Assembly: GCF_008195825.1 (NCBI RefSeq)
Contig: NZ_CP043329.1
Location: forward strand, 2,542,001 to 2,606,000
Length of the DNA stretch: 64,000 nt
Source: Pedobacter aquae
GTDB lineage: Bacteria; Bacteroidota; Bacteroidia; Sphingobacteriales; Sphingobacteriaceae
Direction: 5' to 3'
The notes under the pieces are model-generated. The model searched no databases. It saw only the letters and a list, made by a program, of their open reading frames with translations, and had not been told where the DNA came from. The position numbers and the translations under genes are program-made. Positions 1-8,647 of this stretch are shown here, piece after piece; position 1 is the stretch's first letter, and each line of letters opens with the position of its first letter.

Positions 1-10
1 TTTATTTTTG

Positions 11-82
11 TAGCCCGTAGGGGAATCGAACCCCTGTTTCTAGAATGAAAATCTAACGTCCTAACCCCTAGACGAACGGGCC
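11..82 (-). tRNA. tRNA-Glu (TTC)
   Basis: The reverse complement folds as a complete cloverleaf. The acceptor strands GGCCCGT and ACGGGCT pair (first pair G-U), the T arm reads AGGGGTTCGATTCCCCT, and the anticodon loop carries TTC between matching stem arms. A is the discriminator base and CCA is not encoded. It is followed on the same strand by the initiator tRNA gene, so the two are probably co-transcribed. Confidence 0.93.
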
Positions 83-133
83 ATTTGAAAGCTTGCCTAA
101 ATTATTTTCAAACAATTCTTTAGCTTTCTTAGG

Positions 134-206
<73 letters not shown>

Positions 207-289
207 CTATATTTTTATGGTTAAATCTTCAATTTTAGAACACAATCGCTGTGTTTTTTTTCGGTTTAGAATTTAAATCCTGTTCCGAA

Positions 290-320
290 TTGGACTGCAA
301 AGATATAATTCGTTTCTTTG
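290..320 (+). promoter_or_regulatory. candidate era promoter (Bacteroidota type)
   Basis: TTGG (290-293), 19 bp, then TTTCTTTG (313-320), close to the Bacteroidota consensus TTTG-N19/20-TAnnTTTG. It ends 29 bp before the era ATG. The second base of the -7 box departs from consensus. Confidence 0.4.
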
Positions 321-349
321 TACTCCAAATAAAATTTAAAAAAAATTAA

Positions 350-1228
350 ATGTCGCATAAAGCAGGCTTTGTAAGCATTATTGGGAAACCAAATGCGGGT
401 AAATCTACCTTAATGAACGCACTTGTTGGAGAGAAAATGGCTATCATTACGCCTAAAGCTCAAACCACCAGACACCGTATTATTGGTATTGTAAATGAAG
501 AAGACTATCAGATTGTTTTTTCTGATACCCCAGGCATCATCAAACCAAATTATAAACTGCAAGAAAACATGATGCATGCAGTTGATGATAGCTTAGAAGA
601 TTCTGATATTTTAGTATTTGTTACCGATATTAATGAAAAGCATGACGAGCAAGACGTTTTAGACAAGATTAAAAAGTCTAAAGCTCATCTCATGATTTTG
701 ATTAATAAGATAGATGAATCTAACCAAGACCAGGTAGAAGAAAAAATCAACTACTGGAAAGAAAAACTAAACCCCGATGCTATCATAGGCATTTCTGCCC
801 TACACCAATACAATGTAGATAAGGTGATGCAGTACATTGTAGAAAAACTACCTGTACACCCACCCTATTACGAAAAAGATGAGCTAACTACTCGTTCTGA
901 ACGATTCTTTGTATCAGAAATGATTCGTGAAAAAATATTTAAACTCTACAAAAAAGAAATCCCTTACAGTACAGAAGTTATTGTAACCGCTTTTAAAGAG
1001 GCTAAAGACATTATCCGTATTAGTGCAGAAATTGTGGTAGAAAGAGACTCGCAAAAAAATATCATCATTGGCCCTGGAGGCTCTATGCTAAAAAGAGTAG
1101 GTACTTATGCCAGACAAGACATGGAAGAATTTTTACAAAAGAAAGTTTTCCTAGAAATGTTTGTTAAAGTAATACCCGATTGGCGTAACCGCGAAAACTA
1201 CCTTAAAAGCTTCGGCTACGCAGAGTAG
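350..1228 (+). CDS. era: GTPase Era
   Basis: This is the ribosome-assembly GTPase that binds the 3' end of 16S rRNA and helps mature the 30S subunit. The protein is 292 residues, the usual length. The Walker A/G1 motif GKPNAGKST is at residues 12-20, the G3 motif DTPG at 59-62 and the G4 motif NKID at 119-122. A C-terminal KH domain carries the GPGG turn and ends in the family's typical RENYLKSFGYAE tail. The ATG start is the first in frame, 29 bp after a plausible promoter. The gene is alone on the plus strand: the tRNAs upstream run the other way and a long repeat block follows. Nothing is unusual in the coding sequence. Confidence 0.97.
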   Translation: MSHKAGFVSIIGKPNAGKSTLMNALVGEKMAIITPKAQTTRHRIIGIVNEEDYQIVFSDTPGIIKPNYKLQENMMHAVDDSLEDSDILVFVTDINEKHDEQDVLDKIKKSKAHLMILINKIDESNQDQVEEKINYWKEKLNPDAIIGISALHQYNVDKVMQYIVEKLPVHPPYYEKDELTTRSERFFVSEMIREKIFKLYKKEIPYSTEVIVTAFKEAKDIIRISAEIVVERDSQKNIIIGPGGSMLKRVGTYARQDMEEFLQKKVFLEMFVKVIPDWRNRENYLKSFGYAE

Positions 1229-1239
1229 ATTTCTATCTT

Positions 1240-1660
1240 GGATCAGTTATCAGTTCTTAGTTACCAGTTGTCAGTTCTGGGTGGTGAGTTTTATTAATTG
1301 ATTTTGAATCAGTTACCAGTTGTGCGTTTTCAGTTCCCAGTTCTAGATGCTTAGTTTCCTGTTTTTGAATTTTGATTTTTCACTTTTGAATTTTTAATTC
1401 AGTTATCAGTTGGTGGTTACCAGTTATCAGTTCTGGGTGGTGAGTTTTCTGTTTTTCTTTTTTAACTTTTCCTTTTGAATTTTTCATTCAGTTACCGGTT
1501 GTTGGTTACCAGTTTCCAGTTCTGGGTGGTGAGTTTTATTGAGTGATTTTGAATCAGTTACCAGTTGTGCGTTTTCAGTTCCCAGTTCTAGATGCTTAGT
1601 TTCCTGTTTTTGAATTTTTAATTTTTAATTTTCACTTTTTAATTTTTAATTTTTAAAAGA
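1240..1660 (+). repeat. CAGTT-type interspersed repeat block upstream of queA-like gene
   Basis: This non-coding stretch is built from variants of CAGTTACCAGTT and CAGTTATCAGTT. A segment of about 100 bp starting CAGTTCTGGGTGGTGAG at 1272 recurs nearly identically at 1517, and a shorter copy starts at 1428. The 3' part is low-complexity TTTTTAATTTTTAA. The same unit recurs beyond the queA-like gene at 3076. I see no gene or RNA in 1229-1732. Confidence 0.85.
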
Positions 1661-1732
1661 TTGATTAAGCCTCCCAATTTTAGTAATCACTAACATTAAT
1701 CTAACTTATATTCGCATACAAATTATTAATAG

Positions 1733-2992
1733 ATGGAATTGAATAATAAATTAGAAGCACAGCAATTTGAAATAAAAAATTTCACTTACGATTTACCTGA
1801 AAACCGAATAGCAAAATACCCATTAGCTGAAAGAGATTTAAGTAAATTATTAGTTTATCATAATGGGGAAATTTCTGAAGATATTTACAGAAACCTTGAC
1901 AAATATATTTTCGAAAAATCAATATTTATTTTCAATAACACCAAGGTTGTACAATCACGTCTTTATTTTAACAATTCCACAGGTGGTAAAATTGAAGTTT
2001 TCTGCTTAGAACCAAGCGAAAAAAATCATGAACCATCAATGGCTATGATGAAAAAGACCTGTGTTGAATGGAAATGTTTAATTGGCCGACTTGATAGATG
2101 GAAAGAAAAAGTAATAAGCATTAACACCAAAGACATTTCTTTAGATGCTGAAATATTAGAAAGAGACGGGAATGTTTTTACAATTAGGTTCAGTTGGCAA
2201 CCAACTAGTTTTTCATTCGCTGAAATATTAGAACATTTTGGTGCAATGCCAATTCCGCCATATTTAAAGAGAGAGAGTGAAGAAATAGATGTAAGTAGAT
2301 ACCAAACCGTTTATGCAGAACAACAGGGTTCTGTTGCAGCGCCAACAGCAGGACTTCACTTTACAAATCAAATTTTTGAAAAAATAAAATCTAAAAATGC
2401 AATTGTAGATTATGTAACGCTTCATGTTGGCGCAGGTACTTTTATACCCGTTAAAAGTGAAACGCTTGAAGGGCATCAAATGCACTCTGAATGGATAGAA
2501 GTGGCGCAGGAAACTATCTTGAATATAGTAGCGCAAATTTCTGATGAGCAAACAAACAAAAATGTTATTGCTATAGGTACAACCTCGTTAAGAACTATCG
2601 AATCACTATATTGGATGGGTGTTAAGGCAAATCAAAATATGAGTGCTTCTATTGATGAATTAGAAGTTAAACAATGGGATGCATACGAACTTCAACAAAG
2701 TCTCACTGCATCTGATGCGCTAAATTGCTTGCTAGCTTGGTTGAAAAGAAATAAAATAGAAAAAATAATTTGCAAAACACAGCTACTTATTGTTCCGTCT
2801 TATCAATTGAAAATTGCAAACGCTCTTATTACTAATTTTCATCAGCCAAGTTCTACGCTACTTTTACTTGTTGCGGCAGTGGTGGGTGATGATTGGAAAG
2901 TTATTTATGATTATGCGTTAAAGAATGACTTTAGGTTTTTGAGCTACGGAGACGGAAGTTTACTTTTTGACAATAAACGAAATAAAAACTAA
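1733..2992 (+). CDS. QueA-family S-adenosylmethionine:tRNA ribosyltransferase-isomerase (divergent, long form)
   Basis: QueA transfers and isomerises the ribosyl part of SAM onto 7-aminomethyl-7-deazaguanine in tRNA, giving epoxyqueuosine. The protein keeps the family motifs in order: an N-terminal YDLPENRIAKYPLAERD block, FNNTKVVQSRL, GSVAAPTAGLHFT, VTLHVGAGTFIPV, HQMHSEW, LITNFHQPSSTLLLLVA and a final FRFLSYGDGSLLF. At 419 residues it is about 70 longer than typical QueA. The extra length lies in the region after residue 95 and before the TNFH motif, and several strongly conserved positions differ (for example LP-K-ST appears as QPSST). It may be a paralogue rather than the genome's main QueA, so no symbol is given. 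It stands alone between two blocks of the same repeat family. TATATTCG at 1707-1714 may be its -7 box. Confidence 0.8.
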   Translation: MELNNKLEAQQFEIKNFTYDLPENRIAKYPLAERDLSKLLVYHNGEISEDIYRNLDKYIFEKSIFIFNNTKVVQSRLYFNNSTGGKIEVFCLEPSEKNHEPSMAMMKKTCVEWKCLIGRLDRWKEKVISINTKDISLDAEILERDGNVFTIRFSWQPTSFSFAEILEHFGAMPIPPYLKRESEEIDVSRYQTVYAEQQGSVAAPTAGLHFTNQIFEKIKSKNAIVDYVTLHVGAGTFIPVKSETLEGHQMHSEWIEVAQETILNIVAQISDEQTNKNVIAIGTTSLRTIESLYWMGVKANQNMSASIDELEVKQWDAYELQQSLTASDALNCLLAWLKRNKIEKIICKTQLLIVPSYQLKIANALITNFHQPSSTLLLLVAAVVGDDWKVIYDYALKNDFRFLSYGDGSLLFDNKRNKN

Positions 2993-3309
2993 TCAATTCA
3001 ATATTAAAATTCCGCTTCGGACAGAAAGGAAGCAAACTTTTTATTCAGTTGAATCAGTTATCGGTTGCCAGTTTCCAGTTCTGGGTGGTGAGTTTTATTG
3101 ATTGATTTTTTGTCATTGCGATGAGGAACGAAGAAGCAATCTTTTTATCAATCAGTTAGCGGTTGTTGGTTGCCAGTTATCAGTTCTCCGATGGTTTGTG
3201 CACAATCAAAATTGCTCAATATATTTAATAAACAAAAATCACAGCAAACCCTAAAGCAAAAACAAAAGCGTTTACTGTAATCTTGTACATCATTAAAAAG
3301 GCTTTACAA
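2993..3309 (+). repeat. second CAGTT-type repeat block, no gene
   Basis: This intergenic region holds another copy of the CAGTTCTGGGTGGTGAG unit (from 3076), further CAGTTATC/GTTGCCAGTT variants up to about 3195, and the short palindromic repeat at 3111-3142 listed separately. The rest (3200-3309) is AT-rich with no recognisable gene. Confidence 0.8.
3111..3142 (+). repeat. REP-like element (GTCATTGCGA...AGCAATC)
   Basis: It reads TGTCATTGCGATGAGGAACG followed by AAGAAGCAATCT, with ATTGC (3115-3119) and GCAAT (3136-3140) as inverted ends. This is a widely dispersed short repeat in Bacteroidota intergenic regions, inserted here inside the CAGTT repeat block. Confidence 0.7.
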
Positions 3310-3813
3310 TTATTTAAACCTATTATTTTTCCGTTTAGCAAGGCATATGAGCGCAATAGCTGTTGTTACTACCAATGCTTTAACAACTAACTTTTTCGTA
3401 AATGCTTTACGATTATATTTCCACTCGGCACCTAAGCCTTTTTCGGCAAAGAGATTAGGAAAATGACCATGTTTAAGATCATCCAAAATACCTTCTACCA
3501 CATTAACCCTATCGGCAAGAATAAGCGGCAACCAGTGTGCAAAGCTAGACTCGCTATACTTAAACGCTTGTCTACGTATCATTCCGCTTAATCCGGAAGG
3601 CGGTATAGAGGCTCCAAATACGGCTGTTACATGTGGCCTTTCCATAGACTGTAAAACCTCTACCGTTTTAGCTTGCTGTGCTGGTCTTTCCCAATCATAA
3701 CCTTTATGCTCTTCTTGGCTTCTATTTCTTATAGGATAGGTAGGGTCGTTTTGCGTATCTGCATCAACACCCCACCCTTCAATTTCTGTTGGATTTATAT
3801 TTTTATTTTTCAT
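3310..3813 (-). CDS. conserved hypothetical protein with C-terminal membrane segment
   Basis: The protein is 167 residues and I do not recognise a named family. The N-terminal third is polar and rich in charged and amide residues (EIEGWGVDADTQNDPTYPIR). A middle part contains VFGASIPPSGLSGMIRRQAF and a DRVNVVEGILDDLKHGHFPN stretch. Near the C-terminus one hydrophobic segment (VVKALVVTTAIALICLA) is followed by basic residues, suggesting a tail anchor with the bulk in the cytoplasm. It starts 11 bp after the stop of the alcohol dehydrogenase gene on the same strand, so the two are very likely one transcript and may work together. What it does to the dehydrogenase or its substrate cannot be told from the sequence. 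Confidence 0.75.
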   Translation of the reverse strand: MKNKNINPTEIEGWGVDADTQNDPTYPIRNRSQEEHKGYDWERPAQQAKTVEVLQSMERPHVTAVFGASIPPSGLSGMIRRQAFKYSESSFAHWLPLILADRVNVVEGILDDLKHGHFPNLFAEKGLGAEWKYNRKAFTKKLVVKALVVTTAIALICLAKRKNNRFK

Positions 3814-3824
3814 GGCAAATAGCT

Positions 3825-4979
3825 TTATGTTCTTACTGATGGTGGTATAAGAACAGTTTTAATACAGTTATCTAATTTTGAGGAGAAGATATGATAAGCC
3901 TCGGCAACTTCTTCTAAAGGCACCCGATGAGTGATGATGGCTTTAGGATTTATTCTTCCTGCTTGCACATGCTCTATCATTTTAGGCAGTAATCTTTTTA
4001 CTGATGCTTGGTTTGCCCTGATGGTGATACCTTTATTTACTACATTTCCAATAGGAATAAGATTACCAGTGGGCCCATAAACGCCAACAATAGAAACTAT
4101 ACCACCCTTTTTAACCGAATTGATTGCCCAATGAAGTGCCGTAGCAGCCCCCGCTTGCAACAATAATTTTTTACCTGTAATGGTTTGTAGGGCACTACCC
4201 GCAGCATCTGCCCCTACGGCATCGATACAAACATCGGCACCTAGCCAATCTGTTGCCTTTTTAAGAAAAACTACAGGATCATCCATGCTTTTGAAATTAT
4301 AAGCTTCACAATTGGCGTAATTCTTTACAAATTCTAAACGGTAATCTATATGGTCTATCACAATTACCCTAGCTGCACCAAAAAGCCAAGCACATTTTGC
4401 TGCCATGATACCAACCGGACCGGCACCAAAAACCACCACTGTATCTCCTTTTTGTATACCCCCCATTTCCGCAGCTTGATATCCAGTAGGCAATACATCG
4501 GTTAACAATACGGCATCATCAGGGTCCATATCAGGTGGAATAATAGTTGGCCCAACATCAGCATAAGGGACTCGAACATACTCTGCCTGACCGCCCTGAT
4601 AACCGCCTGCTGTGTGCGAATAACCAAAAATACCACCTACGGCAGTAGCTTGTGAATTAGACTCGTGGCAATTACCGTATAGCTCTTGTTTACAAAAAGC
4701 ACATTTTCCACAGGCAATATTAAAGGGAACAAGCACATGGTCGCCAACTTTTAATTTTTCTACCGATGAGCCTATCTCCTCAACAATACCTATAAATTCA
4801 TGTCCGAAGGTTGAGCCCACCCGAGTATCGGGCACCATACCGTGGTAAAGATGTAAATCTGAGCCACAAATACAAGATCTGGTGACTTTTACAATAGCAT
4901 CATTGGGATGCAAGATTTTAGGATAAGGTTTGTGGTCTATCCGTACGCGACGCGGACCACGATAATTCATTGCTATCAT
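3825..4979 (-). CDS. zinc-dependent alcohol dehydrogenase (formaldehyde-dehydrogenase-like MDR)
   Basis: This is a medium-chain dehydrogenase/reductase of 384 residues. Catalytic zinc ligands lie in CICGSDLHLYHG (Cys near residue 38) and GHEFIG (His/Glu). The structural zinc lobe is CGKCAFCKQELYGNC, with four cysteines. The Rossmann motif is VVVFGAGPVGIMA, followed by a VIVIDHIDYR strand compatible with NAD(H). The long insertion around SQATAVGGIFGYSHTAGGYQGGQAEYV places it with the glutathione-independent formaldehyde dehydrogenase-like subgroup. Physiological substrate is not deducible. It is first in a two-gene operon with the membrane-anchored protein downstream. A start at the fourth codon (second Met) is also possible. 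Confidence 0.88.
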   Translation of the reverse strand: MIAMNYRGPRRVRIDHKPYPKILHPNDAIVKVTRSCICGSDLHLYHGMVPDTRVGSTFGHEFIGIVEEIGSSVEKLKVGDHVLVPFNIACGKCAFCKQELYGNCHESNSQATAVGGIFGYSHTAGGYQGGQAEYVRVPYADVGPTIIPPDMDPDDAVLLTDVLPTGYQAAEMGGIQKGDTVVVFGAGPVGIMAAKCAWLFGAARVIVIDHIDYRLEFVKNYANCEAYNFKSMDDPVVFLKKATDWLGADVCIDAVGADAAGSALQTITGKKLLLQAGAATALHWAINSVKKGGIVSIVGVYGPTGNLIPIGNVVNKGITIRANQASVKRLLPKMIEHVQAGRINPKAIITHRVPLEEVAEAYHIFSSKLDNCIKTVLIPPSVRT

Positions 4980-5108
4980 AGTATAGATGTTTTTCTTTCA
5001 CACCCATATATCATACCAAAGGAGAAAAATATGGTAAAGAGCTAATTCATAGATTTTTAATAATGACCAACATAAAATTTTAAAGAGAGGCTTATCTTAT
5101 CGATAAAA

Positions 5109-5163
5109 ATAAAAAAACCAAGAATCAAAAGGATAATGTTAAATCCTCTCTATTCTTGGGTTT
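5109..5163 (-). terminator. Rho-independent terminator after the S8 protease gene
   Basis: Read on the minus strand, AAACCCAAGAAT and ATTCTTGGTTTTTTT pair, with an extra inner GGAT/ATCC pairing, and a run of T follows. It lies just downstream of the protease stop. Confidence 0.7.
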
Positions 5164-5188
5164 ATAATAACTTGAAAATTTTTAATTC

Positions 5189-6793
5189 TTATTTATAAGT
5201 TTCGGCCAATTTTAAAGCTTCATAGGCGTTAACAATACCACCAGCAATACTTAAATCAGTAAAAGGAACTTTTACTTTTTTACCATCACCTATAAATTCT
5301 ACATCTTGGTTAACTTTCACAACAGATTTCATGATGATATCTTTCACCTGTACCGCACTTAAACTAGGATAATAAGATCTTATTAAAGCCGCTAAACCAC
5401 TTACCACTGGGGCTGCCATACTGGTACCGCTATTAGCTTTGTATAAAGAACCCGGTATGGTAGAATTGATATCAACACCAGGGGCAAAAACATCAACGGT
5501 AGTTTTACCATAGTTAGAAAAATTAGCTTTTAAGGTTTTATCGTTTTTAGCGTCTGAAGCCCCAACTTCTATCCACGCTTGGGCGGTTTTGCCATTGTTG
5601 AAATATCTGTTAGGGTAAACACGCTCTAGGTCTAGGTTTTTATTATCATTACCGGCAGCATGTACTAGTAAAACATCTTTCTTCATGGCATATTGTACAG
5701 CCTTGTCTACCGCTTCTTTATCCCAGCTATGGCTTTTACCAAAACTCATGTTAATAACTTTAGCACCGTTATCCACGGCGTAAATAATGCTATTGGCCAC
5801 ATCTTTATCACGCTCATCGCCGTTAGGCACAGTTCTCACAGCTAAAATGCTTACGTTATCTGCAACGCCTCTAATACCTTTATCGTTAGTTCTATCGGCA
5901 GCAATAATACCGGCTACGTGGCTTCCATGCTCGGCATCGGGGCCCATTACATCTAAATTACCATAGCTTTTTTCGTAGCTGTTTTGGTAATTATCGCCTA
6001 CCATAGATCTAGAATTATAAGCCATATTTAAGTGATAATACAATTGCTCGTAATAATATTTTACGCCTCTGGCAAGCTCTTGCTCATAAAAATCCTGAAA
6101 ATCATCGCTCTTATTAGCCTTCATGTTCACCAAAATAAGTTTCTTGATTTGCTCTTGTTGTTTAGAAGCAGGGCTAGAAGCTTTAAACTCATCTAAGTTT
6201 GGTTTCTCTTTTCCTGTTGATGCAATTAAAGAATCAACTGTTTTTTTAACCGAGTACAGCATGAAATACTCTTGCTCTGCTTTACGCTTCTTTTGGTCGT
6301 AAATTTTAAGGTTCTTTTGATAAGCTCTTAAAGCAGGTAAATCTGCTTTTCGTACCGAGTTGGAGTCTTTTCCATCAAATTTCTCCATATCTCTTAATAA
6401 AACCCTTACCAATTCTATATTATCAAACTCCACATTTCCTTTAGCAGAGCCCATAAAATTCCATCCTCGCAAATCATCGGCATAGCCATTTTTATCATCA
6501 TCTATACCATTACCTGCTACTTCTAGCTTGTTTTGCCATAAAACGGATTTTAAATCTTCGTGGGTAGTATCAACACCGCCATCTAAAACGGCTACAATTA
6601 CCGGGGTAGATTTTTTACCTTTTAAAATTTCTTGATAAGCTTTGTCTGCACTTATCCCAAAAGAGCCGTCTTTTTGTAAATCTTTGTTGTACCAATCTGT
6701 TTTTTCTGTCTTTTGTGCTTGAAGAAAGGCCGGTATTACTAACAGCGCCAGTAATCCAATAGTCTTCATCACCTGCCTTTTTATAATTCTCAT
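5189..6793 (-). CDS. secreted subtilisin-like serine protease (S8 family)
   Basis: The protein is 534 residues with an N-terminal signal peptide (basic MRIIKRQVMK, hydrophobic TIGLLALLVIPAFLQAQ) and so is exported. The catalytic triad is present: Asp in VIVAVLDGGVDTTHEDL (about residue 70), His in HGSHVAGIIAADR (about 290) and Ser in SGTSMAAPVVSGLAALI (about 457); the oxyanion Asn is in LLVHAAGNDN. Between Asp and His lies an insertion of roughly 190 residues, largely charged and helical, absent from classical subtilisins. There is no evident T9SS sorting domain, so the product may stay in the periplasm or at the envelope. The internal Met at residue 9 is an alternative start. It is monocistronic with its own terminator. 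Confidence 0.92.
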   Translation of the reverse strand: MRIIKRQVMKTIGLLALLVIPAFLQAQKTEKTDWYNKDLQKDGSFGISADKAYQEILKGKKSTPVIVAVLDGGVDTTHEDLKSVLWQNKLEVAGNGIDDDKNGYADDLRGWNFMGSAKGNVEFDNIELVRVLLRDMEKFDGKDSNSVRKADLPALRAYQKNLKIYDQKKRKAEQEYFMLYSVKKTVDSLIASTGKEKPNLDEFKASSPASKQQEQIKKLILVNMKANKSDDFQDFYEQELARGVKYYYEQLYYHLNMAYNSRSMVGDNYQNSYEKSYGNLDVMGPDAEHGSHVAGIIAADRTNDKGIRGVADNVSILAVRTVPNGDERDKDVANSIIYAVDNGAKVINMSFGKSHSWDKEAVDKAVQYAMKKDVLLVHAAGNDNKNLDLERVYPNRYFNNGKTAQAWIEVGASDAKNDKTLKANFSNYGKTTVDVFAPGVDINSTIPGSLYKANSGTSMAAPVVSGLAALIRSYYPSLSAVQVKDIIMKSVVKVNQDVEFIGDGKKVKVPFTDLSIAGGIVNAYEALKLAETYK

Positions 6794-7044
6794 ATATTAT
6801 CTATTAATGATTAGGTTCTGGAAAAATAATGAATATGTTTTTAAATTTTTATTTAAACTGTTAATCTCGCTTAAAATTACACCATACAGCAAAATTGTTA
6901 CTATGATAAGCTGATGATGTATAAAATGAGGCTCAAAACCAAGCTCATAGAGGAGGGGCCACAGCGGTGTTCGGGATTTTTTAGCTACCTTTGCACCTAC
7001 AAAAAATTATGCCGGCAAGATAAGGCTGGGAAAAACAATCAGAT

Positions 7045-8346
7045 ATGAGTAATATAGTAGCGATCGTCGGGAGACCGAACGTGGGAAAATCAACTTTATA
7101 CAATAGGCTAACAGAAACCCGCAAAGCCATAGTTGATGATATGAGCGGTGTAACCAGAGACCGCCATTACGGCCTTGCCGAGTGGACCAACAAAAACTTT
7201 ACTGTTATAGATACCGGAGGTTATGTAGCAAACTCTGAAGATGTATTTGAAGCTGCCATACGTGAGCAAGTTTTAATTGCAATTGAGGAAGCAACCGTTA
7301 TCATTTTTATGGTTGATGTTACCACGGGCATTACAGATTTAGACGATGAAATTGCCAGCGTTTTACGTAAAAGCAAGAAACCTGTTTTGGTTGCTGTAAA
7401 TAAGGTTGATAATTACCAACTACAATCAGACGCTACCGAGTTTTATAGCTTTGGTTTAGGCGAAATTCATTGTGTTTCTTCTATGTCTGGTTCTGGTACC
7501 GGAGATTTATTAGACGAGGTTGCCAAACACCTAGAAGACGATGTTGAAGAAACTGATAGCTTGCCAAAATTTGCTATTGTAGGTAGACCAAATGTGGGTA
7601 AATCATCTATGATTAATGCCCTAATAGGTAAAGATAGAAACATTGTTACTGATATAGCTGGCACAACCAGAGACTCTATACATATCCATTACAACCAATT
7701 TGGGCATGAGTTTATGTTGATAGACACCGCCGGATTGCGTAAAAAAACCAAGGTTAGAGAGAATATCGAGTTTTACTCGGTAATGAGAACCATTAAAGCT
7801 TTAGAAGAAGCAGATGTGGTTATTTTAATGATTGATGCTGCTGAAGGTATAGAATCTCAAGATATTAATATTTTCCATTTGGCCGAGAAAAACAAAAAAG
7901 GTTTGGTATTGGTCATTAATAAATGGGATGTAATAGAGAAAGACCATAAAACAGCGAAAGCTTTTGAAGCTAAAATTCATGAGAAAATAGCTCCGTTTAC
8001 AGATATTCCTATCATCTTCACCTCGGTAACAGAAAAACAAAGAATATTTAAAACAGTAGAAGCAGCAGTTAAAGTTTTCGAAAATAAAACCAAGAAAATA
8101 CCTACTTCTAAACTGAATGATATTTTATTGCCTATTATAGAAAAAACACCTCCACCAGCTATAAAAGGTAAACACATTAAGATTAAATACATTACGCAAA
8201 TAAACGCTTCATCGCCTATGTTTGCCTTCTTCTGTAACTTACCGCAATACATAAAAGAACCTTACAAAAGATTTTTGGAGAATAAATTGAGAGAACATTT
8301 TGATTTTTCTGGCGTTCCTATTCAGATATTCTTTAGACAAAAATAA
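7045..8346 (+). CDS. der: GTPase Der (EngA)
   Basis: This is the double-domain GTPase needed for maturation of the 50S ribosomal subunit. The protein is 433 residues, the normal size. G domain 1 has GRPNVGKST (9-17), DTGGY and NKVD. G domain 2 begins GRPNVGKSS (about 181) with DTAGL and NKWD. A C-terminal KH-like domain ends [13 protein letters not shown]. The ATG start is the one that places the P-loop at residue 9. TACCTTTG at 6986-6993 fits the Bacteroidota -7 box about 50 bp upstream, although no good -33 box is visible. A strong hairpin follows the stop codon. Confidence 0.97.
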   Translation: MSNIVAIVGRPNVGKSTLYNRLTETRKAIVDDMSGVTRDRHYGLAEWTNKNFTVIDTGGYVANSEDVFEAAIREQVLIAIEEATVIIFMVDVTTGITDLDDEIASVLRKSKKPVLVAVNKVDNYQLQSDATEFYSFGLGEIHCVSSMSGSGTGDLLDEVAKHLEDDVEETDSLPKFAIVGRPNVGKSSMINALIGKDRNIVTDIAGTTRDSIHIHYNQFGHEFMLIDTAGLRKKTKVRENIEFYSVMRTIKALEEADVVILMIDAAEGIESQDINIFHLAEKNKKGLVLVINKWDVIEKDHKTAKAFEAKIHEKIAPFTDIPIIFTSVTEKQRIFKTVEAAVKVFENKTKKIPTSKLNDILLPIIEKTPPPAIKGKHIKIKYITQINASSPMFAFFCNLPQYIKEPYKRFLENKLREHFDFSGVPIQIFFRQK

Positions 8347-8362
8347 TAAACATAAAGCCTAG

Positions 8363-8396
8363 GTGTTTAGCATCATACTTTCATGATGCTAAACAC
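8363..8396 (+). terminator. perfect 14-bp inverted repeat after der
   Basis: GTGTTTAGCATCAT and ATGATGCTAAACAC form a perfect 14-bp stem around a 6-base loop, 16 bp after the der stop. No T run follows on either strand, so it is either an atypical terminator or an mRNA-stabilising hairpin. Confidence 0.55.
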
Positions 8397-8437
8397 AAAT
8401 GGTATACTACCGCTTAGGTTTTAAAAATATAAAACAG

Positions 8438-8641
8438 ATGAAAAAGCTATTTTGGGTAATTACTTTGGTTATTGGTTTTGCAGGTGCTGCTTGTAACCAA
8501 GAAGTTAAAACAGACCAGCAATTAGACTCTTTAAATCAGGCTAAAGCCGATTCTTTATTGCAAGACGCCTTAAAAGATTCTTTAGCACAAGACAACGTAG
8601 CTACAGATTCTATTGCTACAGCAGATAGCATAGCGAAATAA
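8438..8641 (+). CDS. small putative lipoprotein
   Basis: The protein is 67 residues. I chose the ATG at 8438 because it places a lipoprotein signal at the N-terminus: MKKLFWVITLVIGFAGAAC, lipobox GAAC with the lipid-modified Cys at residue 19. An upstream in-frame ATG at 8399 would add 13 unrelated residues. The mature part is only about 48 residues and is made of near-repeats of DSL/DSIA (LDSLNQAKADSLLQDALKDS, then ATDSIATADSIAK), very acidic and probably a helix or coiled coil at the membrane. No family is recognised. It follows der and converges with the S41 protease gene, only 6 bp apart. Confidence 0.7.
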   Translation: MKKLFWVITLVIGFAGAACNQEVKTDQQLDSLNQAKADSLLQDALKDSLAQDNVATDSIATADSIAK

Positions 8642-8647
8642 TTAGGT

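Noticed and set aside
237-261. Rho-independent terminator AACACA-ATCGC-TGTGTT plus T run on the plus strand
   Set aside because: No plus-strand gene lies upstream; the tRNAs run on the minus strand. It would sit in their promoter region, so it is probably chance.
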